A DNA stretch of 64,000 nucleotides from Sneathiella sp. HT1-7 (lineage in GTDB: Bacteria > Pseudomonadota > Alphaproteobacteria > Sneathiellales > Sneathiellaceae): positions 868,001-932,000 of the forward strand of contig NZ_JAJFZN010000001.1 of assembly GCF_020731145.1 (NCBI RefSeq), in the 5' to 3' direction. Below the pieces are notes generated by a model. It had not been told where the DNA came from and made no database searches. It worked only from the letters and a program-made list of their open reading frames with translations. Position numbers and translations under genes: made by a program. Shown one piece after another: positions 42,204 to 52,038 of this stretch (positions are counted from its first letter, which is position 1; each line of letters starts with the position of its first letter).

Positions 42204-43789
42204 GATGTTGTCTCCAATGTAGACTTGCCTATGGCACGGGCGAGCGCAAATTTGAGGCTTTCGGCGCCAGTTCCGGCCTCGAATGCGGCGGCAATATGCT
42301 GGTCCGGGCGGATCAGATAGATCATGTCATCGCCATAATGGGCGGTCACACCGGGGTGATCTTCAAAATGCAGGACTTTCACGCCGCCGGGCGCCGTCAT
42401 TTTTGCGCGCCTGCCGACGGTGAGCAACATAAACTCGCCACCGAGTTTATTTAAAAGCCAGCCATTCTCCAGCGGCGCATCGGGGCAGGGGGTCCCGGGC
42501 GCGAGGCCCCGGGTTGTGTTCCGCGGGCTTTGAAGCGCGAATCCCTCGAGAGCGCAAGGAACCGACAAACGCCCCGAATTTACCAGACGGCGGGCGAAAG
42601 GGAGGTCATTCGCGAGGTTCAGCACAGCATCGCGAAAAACAGCTTCCATCTTCGATTTTGGAGTCATGAAGTTGGTTGCGCGGGAGGAATTCATGATATT
42701 TTCGCGGGCGCCGTGGCGCCGTTCTTCATCATAACTTTCGAGGAGTTCCGGCGCGGCTTCTCCCTTCAGGACAGCGGCCAGTTTCCAGCCGAGATTATCG
42801 ACATCCTGAATGCCGCCATTACCGCCGCGCGCGCCAAAAGGGGAGACGACATGGGCGCTATCGCCGACAAAAATCATTCGACCATGAACGAATTTATCCA
42901 GCATGGCACAGGTGAAGCTGTAGACACTGACCCAGTCAATTTCAAACGCTCGGTCACCGACAATCTGTTTCAAACGGGGAATTACACGCTCTGGCTTTGC
43001 TTCCTCAGCCGGATCGGCACCCTGTTCAAGCTGTAAATCAATGCGGTAGATATTGTCCGGCTGCTTATGGAGGAGGGCCGACTGACCCGTATGAAAGGGC
43101 GGTTTGAACCAGAACCAGCGCTCTGGCTCATCGCTCTCGAATGGGGCTTCGGGCATATCCACATCGGTGATCAGGAAGTGCTCTTCGAAGGTTTGTCCAT
43201 CGAAATTGAGGCCCATGCGTTGGCGTATTTGTGAGTTGCATCCGTCGCAGGCGAGAACATAGTCCGCGGCAAGATCATAGTTCCCTTCCGCTGTCTCGAC
43301 ATGCAGGGTAATTTCGTCATCGGCGATATCTTCGCCCGCCACCTTGCTGAGCCAACGCAAATCGATGAGGTCCGGGAAATCCGCAATCCGATCAACCAGA
43401 TATTCTTCCACATAATATTGCTGGAGATTGACGAAGGCGGGCATTTTGTGGGCGTCATCGGGCAGGAGATCGAAGTTATAGACCTCCTGTTGTCCATTGA
43501 ACAAACGGCCGACCTTCCAGGTCACGCCCTTTTCGAGCATCTTATCTCCGATGCCAAGGCGGTCGAAAATTTCCAGGGTGCGCTTGGCCCAGCAGATAGC
43601 GCGCGACCCAACGGAAACCACGTTGTTATCGTCGAGAATGACTGTGCGGATCCCCTGCAGCGCAAGATCGATGGCCATGGCCATGCCGATGGGCCCTGCG
43701 CCGACAATGGCAACGGGGTATTTTCCAGGGGTCTCGCCCTTCAGCTCCGGTGGCGTTTCAAATGAATATTCCCGGTTCTGATAGTGCAT
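42200..43789 (-). CDS. FAD-dependent aromatic hydroxylase (PheA/MhpA family)
   Basis: A 529-residue flavoprotein monooxygenase. It has the FAD Rossmann motif VAIVGAGPIGMAMA near residue 25, the CDGCNSQIRQRMG (DG motif) near 170, and RMIFVGDSAHVVSPFGARGGNGGIQD (GD motif) near 290, plus a C-terminal thioredoxin-like domain. It lies in the homogentisate operon, so it may make homogentisate or a related ring by hydroxylating a monohydroxyphenyl acid such as 3-hydroxyphenylacetate; that substrate is inferred. ATG 43789 matches the usual length and follows the MBL stop by seven bases. Confidence 0.88.
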   Translation of the reverse strand: MHYQNREYSFETPPELKGETPGKYPVAIVGAGPIGMAMAIDLALQGIRTVILDDNNVVSVGSRAICWAKRTLEIFDRLGIGDKMLEKGVTWKVGRLFNGQQEVYNFDLLPDDAHKMPAFVNLQQYYVEEYLVDRIADFPDLIDLRWLSKVAGEDIADDEITLHVETAEGNYDLAADYVLACDGCNSQIRQRMGLNFDGQTFEEHFLITDVDMPEAPFESDEPERWFWFKPPFHTGQSALLHKQPDNIYRIDLQLEQGADPAEEAKPERVIPRLKQIVGDRAFEIDWVSVYSFTCAMLDKFVHGRMIFVGDSAHVVSPFGARGGNGGIQDVDNLGWKLAAVLKGEAAPELLESYDEERRHGARENIMNSSRATNFMTPKSKMEAVFRDAVLNLANDLPFARRLVNSGRLSVPCALEGFALQSPRNTTRGLAPGTPCPDAPLENGWLLNKLGGEFMLLTVGRRAKMTAPGGVKVLHFEDHPGVTAHYGDDMIYLIRPDQHIAAAFEAGTGAESLKFALARAIGKSTLETTS

Positions 43790-43796
43790 GTCTGGT

Positions 43797-44747
43797 TCAT
43801 CCTTGCAGGGAGGCCCACATTTCCTTGTCCCGTTCCGCCGTCCAGATACGCGGGGTATCGATGCCCTGTGCCTCGTCATAGGCGCGGGCGACGTTGAACG
43901 GCAGGCAATGCTCATAAATGGCATAGTCGCCGAATTTCGCGTCACATTCGGCGCGAACCGCATCCCAGGCTTCTTTTAGCGTCCCGCCGCGCGCAACCAC
44001 AGCAGCGACCGGGCGGTAGGTGCTTTCCACGAAATCGCGGGTGTTGGTGAGGGCGGCCGTCACCATCTTATCTCCGACAAGTGCATCGCCTCGCCCGGGT
44101 ACAATGGATTTCGGGTTGAAAGCGGCAATGGCGTCGAGTGTGGTGCCCCAATCGTTGAAATGTCCGTCGCCGCAATAGCAGGCGGAGTGATACTCGACCA
44201 CATCGCCGGAGAAAATCACGCCTGCGTCCGGCACATGGACAACTGTATCGCCCGCCGTATGCGCCCGGCCCAGATGCATCAGGTCAACGCGCCGCTTGCC
44301 GAGATAGACGGTCATCTTTTTTGAAAAAGTCATGGTCGGCCAGGTGAGGCCGGGAATGCTCTCATATCCTTCGAACAGGCGAGGGAAGCGTTCAAATTCG
44401 CTGTCCCAGTCTTCCTGTCCGCGTTCGGCGACCATGGCCCGGCATTTGTCGGAGGCAATGATCTCTTCTGCCTGATAGGCCGAGGCGCCAAGAACGCGGA
44501 CGGCGTGATAATGGGAAAGGACGACATATTTTACTGGCTTGTCAGTAACGGAGCGGATTCGTTCCATCACCATATTTGCCATACGCGGTGTGGCCTGCGT
44601 GTCGATGACCATCACGCTGTCATCGCCGATGATGACGCCGGTATTAGGGTCGCCTTCTGCCGTGAAGGCCCAGAGATCGGGGCCTATTTCGGTAAAAGAG
44701 ATGGTTTTTTCTTCCATGTCGCCTTGTGAAGCAAATGCTTTGCTCAT
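43797..44747 (-). CDS. MBL-fold protein with altered metal motif
   Basis: A 316-residue metallo-beta-lactamase-fold protein. The HxHxDH motif, normally essential for two metals, reads HYHAVR here, losing the Asp and third His. Downstream ligands partly remain (AHTAGD, FSGDVV), while the usual PGHG reads PGRG. It may bind one metal or none. It sits between the fumarylacetoacetate hydrolase and the FAD hydroxylase genes of the homogentisate operon; a clear GAGGAAA site precedes ATG 44747. Confidence 0.85.
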   Translation of the reverse strand: MSKAFASQGDMEEKTISFTEIGPDLWAFTAEGDPNTGVIIGDDSVMVIDTQATPRMANMVMERIRSVTDKPVKYVVLSHYHAVRVLGASAYQAEEIIASDKCRAMVAERGQEDWDSEFERFPRLFEGYESIPGLTWPTMTFSKKMTVYLGKRRVDLMHLGRAHTAGDTVVHVPDAGVIFSGDVVEYHSACYCGDGHFNDWGTTLDAIAAFNPKSIVPGRGDALVGDKMVTAALTNTRDFVESTYRPVAAVVARGGTLKEAWDAVRAECDAKFGDYAIYEHCLPFNVARAYDEAQGIDTPRIWTAERDKEMWASLQG

Positions 44748-44768
44748 GATAAATTTCCTCTAGATTTG

Positions 44769-45791
44769 TTATGCGCCAGTGGGCGTGTATTTTTCGACTT
44801 TTTGGTCAATCGCGCCGAAGATTGAGGCGCCATCTGCATCCTTCATCTCTATCCGCACGGTATCCCCGAATTTCATAAAGGGTGTGACGGGCTTACCGTC
44901 GTTGATTGTCTCGATCATGCGGATTTCCGCGATGCAGGAAAAGCCGTCCCCGCCTTCCGCAATTGATTTTCCGGGTCCGTCCTCCAGTTTGTTAGAAACC
45001 GTGCCCGAACCGATGATCGATCCCGCAGAGAGCGGGCGTGTCTTTGCCGCATGGGCAATCAGCTCGCCAAAATCGAAGGTCATGTCAATGCCCGCATTGG
45101 CCTTGCCGAAGGGCTTCCCGTTATAGTCAACAAGAAGCGGTAGATGCAGTCGTCCGCCATCCCACGCCCCCCCAAGTTCGTCCGGCGTCACGGCGACGGG
45201 GGCGAAGGCACTAGACGGTTTGGAGTGGAGAAAGCCGAACCCCTTACCAAGTTCCGCCGGGATCAGGCCTCGCAAGGACACATCATTTGCGATCATGATG
45301 AGGCGAATGGCCGCCCGAGCTTGATCGATATTCGCGCCCATCGGCACGTCATCAATAATCACCGCGATTTCACCCTCCATATCTATACCATAGGCTTCAT
45401 CCGCCATCCGGATCGGGTCATGGGGCGCAAGGAAGCTGTCCGATCCGCCCTGATACATCAGCGGGTCAGTCCAGAAGGAGAGGGGCATTTCCGCGCCGCG
45501 TGCCTTTCGCACCAGCTCTACATGGTTGACATAGGCTGAACCATCCGCCCATTGATAAGCGCGCGGCAGTGGCGAATGGGCATTGCTTTCGCTAAATTTC
45601 TCTCCAATAGAAGCGTCACTTTCAAGCTTGTCCGCAATTTTCTGAAGCTTTGGAGCGGACGCCGTCCAGTTATCAAGGGCGCCCTGCAAATTGGCGGCAA
45701 TGTCCGGTACGGCAACACAGCGAGAGAGGTCCTTCGTGACCAGGACCAGTCTGCCATCCCGGCTGCCGTCCCTTAAAGTCGCAAGCTTCAT
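44769..45791 (-). CDS. Fumarylacetoacetate hydrolase family protein
   Basis: A 340-residue enzyme that should cleave fumarylacetoacetate to fumarate and acetoacetate, the last step of homogentisate breakdown. The catalytic domain shows [15 protein letters not shown] and IGSGTVSNK, with the metal-binding acidic residues in YGIDMEGE and MTFDFGE. Its ATG overlaps the hmgA stop by four bases (ATGA). No maleylacetoacetate isomerase is in the window. Confidence 0.9.
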   Translation of the reverse strand: MKLATLRDGSRDGRLVLVTKDLSRCVAVPDIAANLQGALDNWTASAPKLQKIADKLESDASIGEKFSESNAHSPLPRAYQWADGSAYVNHVELVRKARGAEMPLSFWTDPLMYQGGSDSFLAPHDPIRMADEAYGIDMEGEIAVIIDDVPMGANIDQARAAIRLIMIANDVSLRGLIPAELGKGFGFLHSKPSSAFAPVAVTPDELGGAWDGGRLHLPLLVDYNGKPFGKANAGIDMTFDFGELIAHAAKTRPLSAGSIIGSGTVSNKLEDGPGKSIAEGGDGFSCIAEIRMIETINDGKPVTPFMKFGDTVRIEMKDADGASIFGAIDQKVEKYTPTGA

Positions 45792-47095
45792 TTCTTTCCC
45801 TCAATGGTTCCGTTAAATTTCTTTTCCAGCCCGTCCCAGCAATTGATGTAATTCTTTTGGAGGCTGTCATGGTGGGCGGCGAACTCGGTGACGAGTTGCG
45901 GCAGGCGCGTCTCAAACATAAAAGCCATGGTGTCATCAAGTTTCTGTGGCGCAAGGGTAGCATTGCTCGCCTTTTCAAAGCCGAATGTATCCGGTCCATG
46001 CGGCAGCATCATGTTATGCAGGCTGATCCCGCCGGGCACGAACCCTTCCTCTTTCGCATCATACTGGCCTTGAATAAGCCCCATGAACTCGCTCATGATA
46101 TTGCGGTGATACCAGGGCGGGCGGAAGGTATCCTCTGCCACCAGCCAGCGAGGCGGAAAAATAGCGAGATCGATGTTCGCGGTACCGGGCTCACCCGTTG
46201 GTGCCGTCAGGACAGTAAAAATCGACGGATCCGGATGATCGAAGGAGATAGATCCAATGGTGTTGTAATGACGGAGGTCATATTTATAGGGCGCATAATT
46301 GCCGTGCCATGCCACCACATCAAGCGGGGAATGCTCTATTTCAGTGACGTAGAATTTCCCGCCCCATTTTGTTTCAATCCGGCAGGGTGTTTCCTTTTCC
46401 TCATAGGCGGCGACCGGGTATTGAAAATCGCGTGGATTGGCGAGGCCGTTCGCACCGATTGGGCCTCTTTCAGGCAGGGTCAAGCGCGGGCCGTAATTCT
46501 CACAGATATAACCGCGCGCCTTCCCGTCCATCAGTTCCACCCGGAACATCATGCCCCGCGGCAGAACACAGATTTCGAGCGGTTCCATCTCCAGAATACC
46601 AAGTTCGGTAATGACCCTGAGCCGCCCCATTTCCGGGACGAGCAGCATCTCCCCGTCTGCGTTGAAGAAATAGTCATTGGTCATGTCGCTATTCGCAACA
46701 TAGATATGGGCTGCCATTCCGGCTTGCGATAGCACGCTGCCTGCCGTAGTGATTGTCCGCATGCCTGCAATGAATGTTGTCGTGTCCTCCGGCAAGGGGA
46801 TTGGGTTCCAGCGAAACTGACCGAGCGGCGCATCTTCATACACAGCAGGCGCGGAATTCCAGAGCGGGCGATCGACGGACGTAAAATGCCGGACATGGCG
46901 AACTGAAGGCCGCATTCGGTAAAGCCAGCTTCGGGCGTTCGTCGCATTGGGCGCGGTGAAGGCAGTGCCGGAAAACTGTTCTGCATAGAGGCCGTAGACG
47001 CATTTCTGGGGACTGTTGCGCCCTTCTGGCAGAGCACCGGGAAGTGCCTCCGTCTCAAACTCATTATTGAACCCTGTCATATAGGCGAGCGCCAT
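45788..47095 (-). CDS. hmgA: Homogentisate 1,2-dioxygenase
   Basis: Opens the homogentisate ring to maleylacetoacetate with a mononuclear Fe(II). The 435-residue protein has the hallmarks [18 protein letters not shown] at the N-terminus, [15 protein letters not shown], and [15 protein letters not shown] near the C-terminus with the iron ligands. ATG at 47095 is preferred, with AAGGAT upstream. It is the first gene of the minus-strand homogentisate operon and diverges from a MarR regulator. Confidence 0.96.
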   Translation of the reverse strand: MALAYMTGFNNEFETEALPGALPEGRNSPQKCVYGLYAEQFSGTAFTAPNATNARSWLYRMRPSVRHVRHFTSVDRPLWNSAPAVYEDAPLGQFRWNPIPLPEDTTTFIAGMRTITTAGSVLSQAGMAAHIYVANSDMTNDYFFNADGEMLLVPEMGRLRVITELGILEMEPLEICVLPRGMMFRVELMDGKARGYICENYGPRLTLPERGPIGANGLANPRDFQYPVAAYEEKETPCRIETKWGGKFYVTEIEHSPLDVVAWHGNYAPYKYDLRHYNTIGSISFDHPDPSIFTVLTAPTGEPGTANIDLAIFPPRWLVAEDTFRPPWYHRNIMSEFMGLIQGQYDAKEEGFVPGGISLHNMMLPHGPDTFGFEKASNATLAPQKLDDTMAFMFETRLPQLVTEFAAHHDSLQKNYINCWDGLEKKFNGTIEGKK

Positions 47096-47132
47096 AGGGA
47101 CAAATCCTTGTTGATCTTTACGGTCTAAATTA

Positions 47133-47161
47133 GTAACATATGTAACAGTCTGGTCTGTAAC
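47133..47161. promoter_or_regulatory. GTAAC direct repeats in the hmgA-marR gap
   Basis: GTAAC occurs three times in tandem, at 47133, 47142 and 47157, in the 84-base gap between the divergent hmgA and marR genes. The first two are nine bases apart around ATAT. It is a possible regulator site. MarR operators are usually inverted repeats, so the assignment is weak. Confidence 0.3.
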
Positions 47162-47179
47162 TATCAAGAAAGATTTTTG

Positions 47180-47644
47180 ATGAATCTCGTATTAGAGGAA
47201 TTTCTTCCCTATCGGTTCAATCGGTTGGCGGAAACGCTCAGTCGTAACGCGAGTATCACATATAAATCGGAATATGGAATGAGTCGCCCGGAATGGCGGG
47301 CTTTCGCGCTACTCGGGCAGAAGGGTACCATGACCGCGACCGAGATTTCTCATTATTCAACCATGCACAAGACCAAAGTCAGCCGCGCTATCTTCGCGCT
47401 TGAGCAGAAACGCTGGCTTGTAAGGGAAGTAGACGAAAATGACCGGCGGCTGGAACGTATCTCCCTGACGGTACAGGGGCAGCAAGCTTATAAGAATCTG
47501 GTGCCCAAGATGCAGCGGATAGAGAATGAATTGATTGCGCGTCTCGGCAAGGATAACAGCGAAGCGCTCTTCAAGGGGTTGGCGGCCCTTGAAGAGTTGT
47601 ATCTAGATAAGGAAACGGCGTCGCGCTCGCGAAAAGCCGGTTAA
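47180..47644 (+). CDS. MarR family transcriptional regulator of the homogentisate operon
   Basis: A 154-residue winged-helix regulator. The HTH reads [64 protein letters not shown] in pieces, with the wing motif DRR. It is divergent from hmgA and most likely controls it in response to homogentisate or a related acid. ATG 47180 is taken over an adjacent TTG at 47177. Confidence 0.88.
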   Translation: MNLVLEEFLPYRFNRLAETLSRNASITYKSEYGMSRPEWRAFALLGQKGTMTATEISHYSTMHKTKVSRAIFALEQKRWLVREVDENDRRLERISLTVQGQQAYKNLVPKMQRIENELIARLGKDNSEALFKGLAALEELYLDKETASRSRKAG

Positions 47645-48453
47645 GCCTGCCAGACGACCGGAAAAAGATCGCTATCCAGAGGAGCCCCCGGCGGGATCAT
47701 TGGATCGCGCAGCATTTTCTGTAGATTTGGTCTTGGATTATAAGTGACATCATGACCGGCCCAGCGCTGGATATAGGCGCGGCGGCGGACATTCGGTGTC
47801 CGGTTCGGTTGCGCCCCGTGCAGGGTCAGGCCGTGATGCAGCGTGCAATCGCCCGGCTCCAGCTCATAGGAGACGATATCATAATCCTCACGCGCGGCTT
47901 CTACATCCGGGACCTCTGGCAGTTCCTCCTCATACTTCTGATCAGGATCAAAGCTGATGGCGAGAAATTTCTTGCCCCAGCGATGAGAGCCACGCAAATA
48001 CTCCACCGCGCCGCTTTCGAACGTAACAGGGTCGAGGGCAAGCCAAAGCGTTGCCACCTGATCGCCGGCGACGGGCCAGTATGTATAGTCCTGATGCCAG
48101 GGGGTCGGGGTGGAGGTATCGGGCTCCTTCACCAGAATTTGATCGAACAGTAAGTTGACTTTATTAGCCTTCAAAACCGAGGCGGCGATCTGTGATGCCG
48201 GGGAATTAAAAACCGCATCCTTGAACCCGTCGAGATGATGGCAGACGAAGGTGTCCCCGAAAAAGAACCCGGTTGCCCCTTCCGCGTCGATGCTCTTGAC
48301 CATGCCGGATGGGTTGGCAATATCCTCATCAATCAAATCGCGCAGACGCTTGATCCAGTCCATATTGAAAAACCCGCGAAGGCAGACAACGCCATCTTCC
48401 TGAAATGTCCTGATTTCTTCATCCGTGACCGATCGTATAAGATTATTATTCAT
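47641..48453 (-). CDS. Phytanoyl-CoA dioxygenase (PhyH) family protein
   Basis: A 270-residue Fe(II)/2OG oxygenase. The metal-binding His and Asp are in WHQDYTYWP, and the distal His in LHHGLTLHGAQPNRT, with the Arg for 2-oxoglutarate after it. Members hydroxylate varied substrates, including ectoine and halogenation-type products in relatives; the substrate here is unknown. ATG 48453 (MNNNLIRSV) is chosen since upstream residues look unlike a protein start. Its stop overlaps the convergent MarR stop by four bases. Confidence 0.88.
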   Translation of the reverse strand: MNNNLIRSVTDEEIRTFQEDGVVCLRGFFNMDWIKRLRDLIDEDIANPSGMVKSIDAEGATGFFFGDTFVCHHLDGFKDAVFNSPASQIAASVLKANKVNLLFDQILVKEPDTSTPTPWHQDYTYWPVAGDQVATLWLALDPVTFESGAVEYLRGSHRWGKKFLAISFDPDQKYEEELPEVPDVEAAREDYDIVSYELEPGDCTLHHGLTLHGAQPNRTPNVRRRAYIQRWAGHDVTYNPRPNLQKMLRDPMIPPGAPLDSDLFPVVWQA

Positions 48454-48519
48454 TTTTGCCTCAGAGTTGTATGCGCGCCCTTTGTCGTTAATATATACCG
48501 CAAATTCTGAGGAAGTGAA

Positions 48520-49113
48520 ATGACCCCTGCAGAACCATCGCCATCTTCCGCCGAAATCTGGTTTCGGACGCATGTTCTCTGGCCGGATGAAACCCTCCTC
48601 TGGTCGGGACGGCCGGGTATTTTTCGCTCGCTCTTTTTTAATTTCTGGTTTTGCATTTGTGGTACCTTTCTGACAGCCCTGCTCGTCGTTTTCGCTTGGG
48701 TGTCAGGCGGAGTGAGCGATCCACGCCTGCCGGAAATAACGCTGGCACTGGGGTCTCTCTGGCTTTTGCTGAGCCCACTTCGCTATGGATGGCGGGCCCA
48801 TCGCACCGCCTATTTCGTGACGGACAAACGCGTGGTCATTCTGCGCAAGGGCCTGTTTCGGGTGCATGAAACGGCGTTTCTTGTAGGCGAGGTTTCAAAC
48901 TTTCAACTCAAACGGCTTACAGGAAACCGAGGGGATATTCGCCTCCGGCTGAGCGAGGCGAAGGCACCAAACCCCTATCAAGATGACAAGGAAAAATATT
49001 TGCGGGGCCGGGCGAGTTGGTACGGCTCCGCTCCTTTTGTCATGTATAATGATGGCCTCTGGGGTGTCGATAATGTTTCTGTCGCGGCGGCGGCGATTCG
49101 CAAACTGACCTGA
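48520..49113 (+). CDS. PH-domain (bPH) membrane protein
   Basis: A 197-residue protein with two hydrophobic helices (about 40-62 and 76-92) and a bacterial pleckstrin-like domain. YFVTDKRVVILRKGLF is the typical first strand pair of DUF304/bPH2 domains. GRPGIFRSLFFNF precedes the first helix. It is probably an inner-membrane protein of unknown role. It stands alone between PhyH and the acyl-CoA ligase gene. Confidence 0.8.
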   Translation: MTPAEPSPSSAEIWFRTHVLWPDETLLWSGRPGIFRSLFFNFWFCICGTFLTALLVVFAWVSGGVSDPRLPEITLALGSLWLLLSPLRYGWRAHRTAYFVTDKRVVILRKGLFRVHETAFLVGEVSNFQLKRLTGNRGDIRLRLSEAKAPNPYQDDKEKYLRGRASWYGSAPFVMYNDGLWGVDNVSVAAAAIRKLT

Positions 49114-49127
49114 TTACGGGGCCAATA

Positions 49128-50654
49128 TCATCCGCCCAGCCTTTCCCGCAGTTCCGTTTTGAGAACCTTGCCGTAATTATTCTTCGGCAGCTCATCGACA
49201 AAGAAATATTCCTTGGGTCGTTTGAAGCGGGCGATCTGCTCGATGCATTGGCGGTCCAGCTCTTCGGGTGTCACGGCGCTTCCCTTGCGAGGGACGACGA
49301 AGGCGACGACTTCCTCGCCCCAGTCTTCATGCGGTCGCCCGACGATGGAGACTTCATCAACGCCTGCGTGGGTGAGCAACGCCTCTTCTATCTCGCGCGG
49401 ATATATATTGGTGCCACCGGAGATAATCATATCTTTCGAGCGATCCTTCAGGGTGAGGAAACCTTCCGCGTCGAAACAGCCCATATCGCCCGTATGAAGC
49501 CAGCCGCCACGCAGGGTTTCGGCCGTCGCCTCCGGGTTTTTCCAGTAGCCCAGCATGACGACATCGCCGCGCACCACAACCTCGCCGATTTCGCCGACGG
49601 GAAGCGGATTATCGTCGGCGTCGAACACTTTTACCTCGACATCGGTTCGCTCGACCCCGACGGAGGCGAGGATCTCGCTGCGCCTTGGATGGTTTTCATC
49701 GCGGATCTGGGCCATGGAAAGGCCGGTGATGGTCATCGGTGACTCCCCTTGTCCATAGATTTGCGCGAAACGGGGGCCGAGCACGTCAATGGCACGGCGG
49801 ATATCCGCCTCATACATCGGGCCGCCGCCATAGACGATGATTTTTAGATTGCTCGTATCCGCCCCTTCGAACGCCGGGCTGGAAATCAGGCGGTGAATCA
49901 TTGTTGGCGCAAAAAAGAAACAGGAATTGGGGTAATGCGCAATTAGCTCCAGCGTTTCGGCTGGGTCGAAACCACCGCTTAGAGGTGTCACCTGTATGCC
50001 CGCCTTGGCGATCAGGGGTAGGCCATACATGCCCGCGCCATGGGTCTGTGGCGCGGCATGAATAACCGCATCACCTGGGTCGAGCGCGGTAACATCGGCG
50101 AAATAGCTGAGCACGGCGGTCAGCAGGTTGCGGTGGCTAATCATCGCACCTTTGGGCTTGCCTGTGGTGCCGGAGGTATAGAACAGCCATGCAAGATCGT
50201 CCGGCGCCGCTTCCTGCAACGCGAGCGGCGGTTCGTTTTTCAGTGTTTGATAGTTTTCGTCATAGACGGAAATTACAGTGTTGAGTTCGGGGAGATCCTG
50301 TATGAGAGGTGTAATCTCGTCCGCCAGTTCCGCGGTGGCAAAAACGAGGCGACTGTCGGAGTTTTCCAGAATATAGCGAAATTCATTGATATGCAGCTTG
50401 GCATTTACCGGCACGGCGACCAGCCCGGCGCGCCAGACAGCGAAAAGGGCGATCCAATATTCGGGGTGGTTCTTCATAATCAGCGCGACCCGGTCCCCGG
50501 CACTAAGGCCAAGCTTGCCTCTAAGTGCCCCTGCGAGCCCTGCTGCCTGCGTGGCAAACTCGCGGTAGGTCGCGGTGATGTTTGTGCCATGGGCGAGGGC
50601 TGGCAAGTCCGGATAGGTTTTGGCCGTGCGTTCCAGCAGGTTTGCGATATTCAT
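49128..50654 (-). CDS. AMP-dependent acyl-CoA synthetase/ligase
   Basis: A 508-residue ANL-superfamily adenylate-forming enzyme. The AMP-binding signature YTSGTTGKPKGAMISHRN, IYGQGESP (A5), HTGDMGCFDAEGFLTLKDRSKDMIISGGTNIYPREIE and the C-terminal NNYGKVLKTELR with the acyl-adenylate Lys are all present. It should activate a fatty or aromatic acid to its CoA ester. ATG 50654 begins MNIANLLERTAKTYP, a typical opening. It follows the AmpG-like gene by 22 bases. Confidence 0.9.
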   Translation of the reverse strand: MNIANLLERTAKTYPDLPALAHGTNITATYREFATQAAGLAGALRGKLGLSAGDRVALIMKNHPEYWIALFAVWRAGLVAVPVNAKLHINEFRYILENSDSRLVFATAELADEITPLIQDLPELNTVISVYDENYQTLKNEPPLALQEAAPDDLAWLFYTSGTTGKPKGAMISHRNLLTAVLSYFADVTALDPGDAVIHAAPQTHGAGMYGLPLIAKAGIQVTPLSGGFDPAETLELIAHYPNSCFFFAPTMIHRLISSPAFEGADTSNLKIIVYGGGPMYEADIRRAIDVLGPRFAQIYGQGESPMTITGLSMAQIRDENHPRRSEILASVGVERTDVEVKVFDADDNPLPVGEIGEVVVRGDVVMLGYWKNPEATAETLRGGWLHTGDMGCFDAEGFLTLKDRSKDMIISGGTNIYPREIEEALLTHAGVDEVSIVGRPHEDWGEEVVAFVVPRKGSAVTPEELDRQCIEQIARFKRPKEYFFVDELPKNNYGKVLKTELRERLGG

Positions 50655-50676
50655 ATGGGTTGTCTCCCGAGGGGGT

Positions 50677-51972
50677 TCAGGCGGCCCCTTCTTGTTGTTC
50701 AATCGGCTGACGATAGGAAAGATACCAGAGGAGCGCAAGACCCGGCAAGGCTGCAATCGTAGTGAGGATGAAAAATTCGATCCAGCCGGTGCGCTCGACC
50801 AGCCAGCCGGCGGGAGAGACCAGCACAGTGCGTGCCACCGCCATCAGGGACGTGAGGAGTGCATATTGCGTCGCTGTATAAGCCGTGTTGCAGAGGCTGG
50901 AAAGATACGCGACGAAGACGGCGGTGCCCATCCCGCTCGCTATATTTTCAAGGCCGATGGTAAGGGCGAGGAAGGCGAGGTCATGACCGATGGCGGCCTG
51001 CGCGGCAAACATCAGGTTGGAGAGCATTTGCAGCAATCCGCAAATCCAGAGCGTGCGGTACATTGTCGTTGCCGCAAGCAGCCAACCGCCGATAAACAGC
51101 CCGCCGAATGTCGCGACCGTACCGAGGACTTTGGAGATTTCCGCAACTTCGATCAATGTAAAGCCGGTTTGCAGATAAAAGGGCGTCGCCATGGCGCCCG
51201 CCAGCGCATCCCCAAATTTATAAAGCACTGTGAACAGTAGGACGATCAGCCAGTCCGGCTTTTTCATGAAATCTGTAAATGGGTCAATTACGGACGTTTT
51301 CAGCCAGTCAAGATAGGCGTTCGCTGGTGAGTCATCTGTACCTTTTTCTTTGGCCAGTTGCTCTTTTGGCTCCCGCGTGAACAGCACCGTGACCGTGCCG
51401 ACAAGGATAAACGCGGCCATCATCATGTGGCTGATCATCCAGCCAAAATATTCGGCGATGACAAGGCTCGAAAATCCCGTGAGCCACATGGCGATGCGAT
51501 ACCCATAGACGAAGGTAGCTGCGCCCGCCGCCATGTTTTTCTCGTCGCAGATTTCAATTCTAAACGCATCGACAATGATGTCATAGGAGGCAGAGGCAAA
51601 GGCAACGGCAATGGCGGCAATGGTGACATAAAGCAGGCTGGTTCCCGGTTGACTGAACGCAAGTGCGAGGATGGCCGCGATCAGGAACATTTGCAGCAAG
51701 AGCAGCCAGCTTCGCCGCCGTCCGAACAGCTTTGAGAGAAGGGGAATACGGATACTATCGATAAGCGGCGCCCAGAGGAATTTCAGCGTATAAGGCAATC
51801 CGACGAGGGTGAATAGCCCGATAGAGGTAAGGTCGATATTTTCCTGGGTCAACCAGGCTTGTAGTATGCTGGCGGTTAGAAGGAGGGGGGCGCCGGAAGA
51901 AAACCCGAGCAGAGTGATGCTTACGATGCGCTTGTCGCGATAGACGGAAAGCGCGGACAGCCAGTTGGTCAT
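50677..51972 (-). CDS. AmpG-like MFS transporter
   Basis: A 431-residue transporter of the AmpG group, with about twelve to fourteen helices. LGFSSGAPLLLTASILQAWL is the AmpG signature, and PYTLKFLWAPLID and GRRRSWLLL agree. AmpG imports anhydro-muropeptides for cell-wall recycling; in many Alphaproteobacteria the group is larger, so another substrate is possible. It is the first gene of a pair with the acyl-CoA ligase. Confidence 0.87.
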   Translation of the reverse strand: MTNWLSALSVYRDKRIVSITLLGFSSGAPLLLTASILQAWLTQENIDLTSIGLFTLVGLPYTLKFLWAPLIDSIRIPLLSKLFGRRRSWLLLLQMFLIAAILALAFSQPGTSLLYVTIAAIAVAFASASYDIIVDAFRIEICDEKNMAAGAATFVYGYRIAMWLTGFSSLVIAEYFGWMISHMMMAAFILVGTVTVLFTREPKEQLAKEKGTDDSPANAYLDWLKTSVIDPFTDFMKKPDWLIVLLFTVLYKFGDALAGAMATPFYLQTGFTLIEVAEISKVLGTVATFGGLFIGGWLLAATTMYRTLWICGLLQMLSNLMFAAQAAIGHDLAFLALTIGLENIASGMGTAVFVAYLSSLCNTAYTATQYALLTSLMAVARTVLVSPAGWLVERTGWIEFFILTTIAALPGLALLWYLSYRQPIEQQEGAA

Positions 51973-52038
51973 GTCATGCGTATCTTGATAAGGTTACTCA
52001 TACGCGTACTCTATTCAAAAAGGGGATAGCATCGCCCG

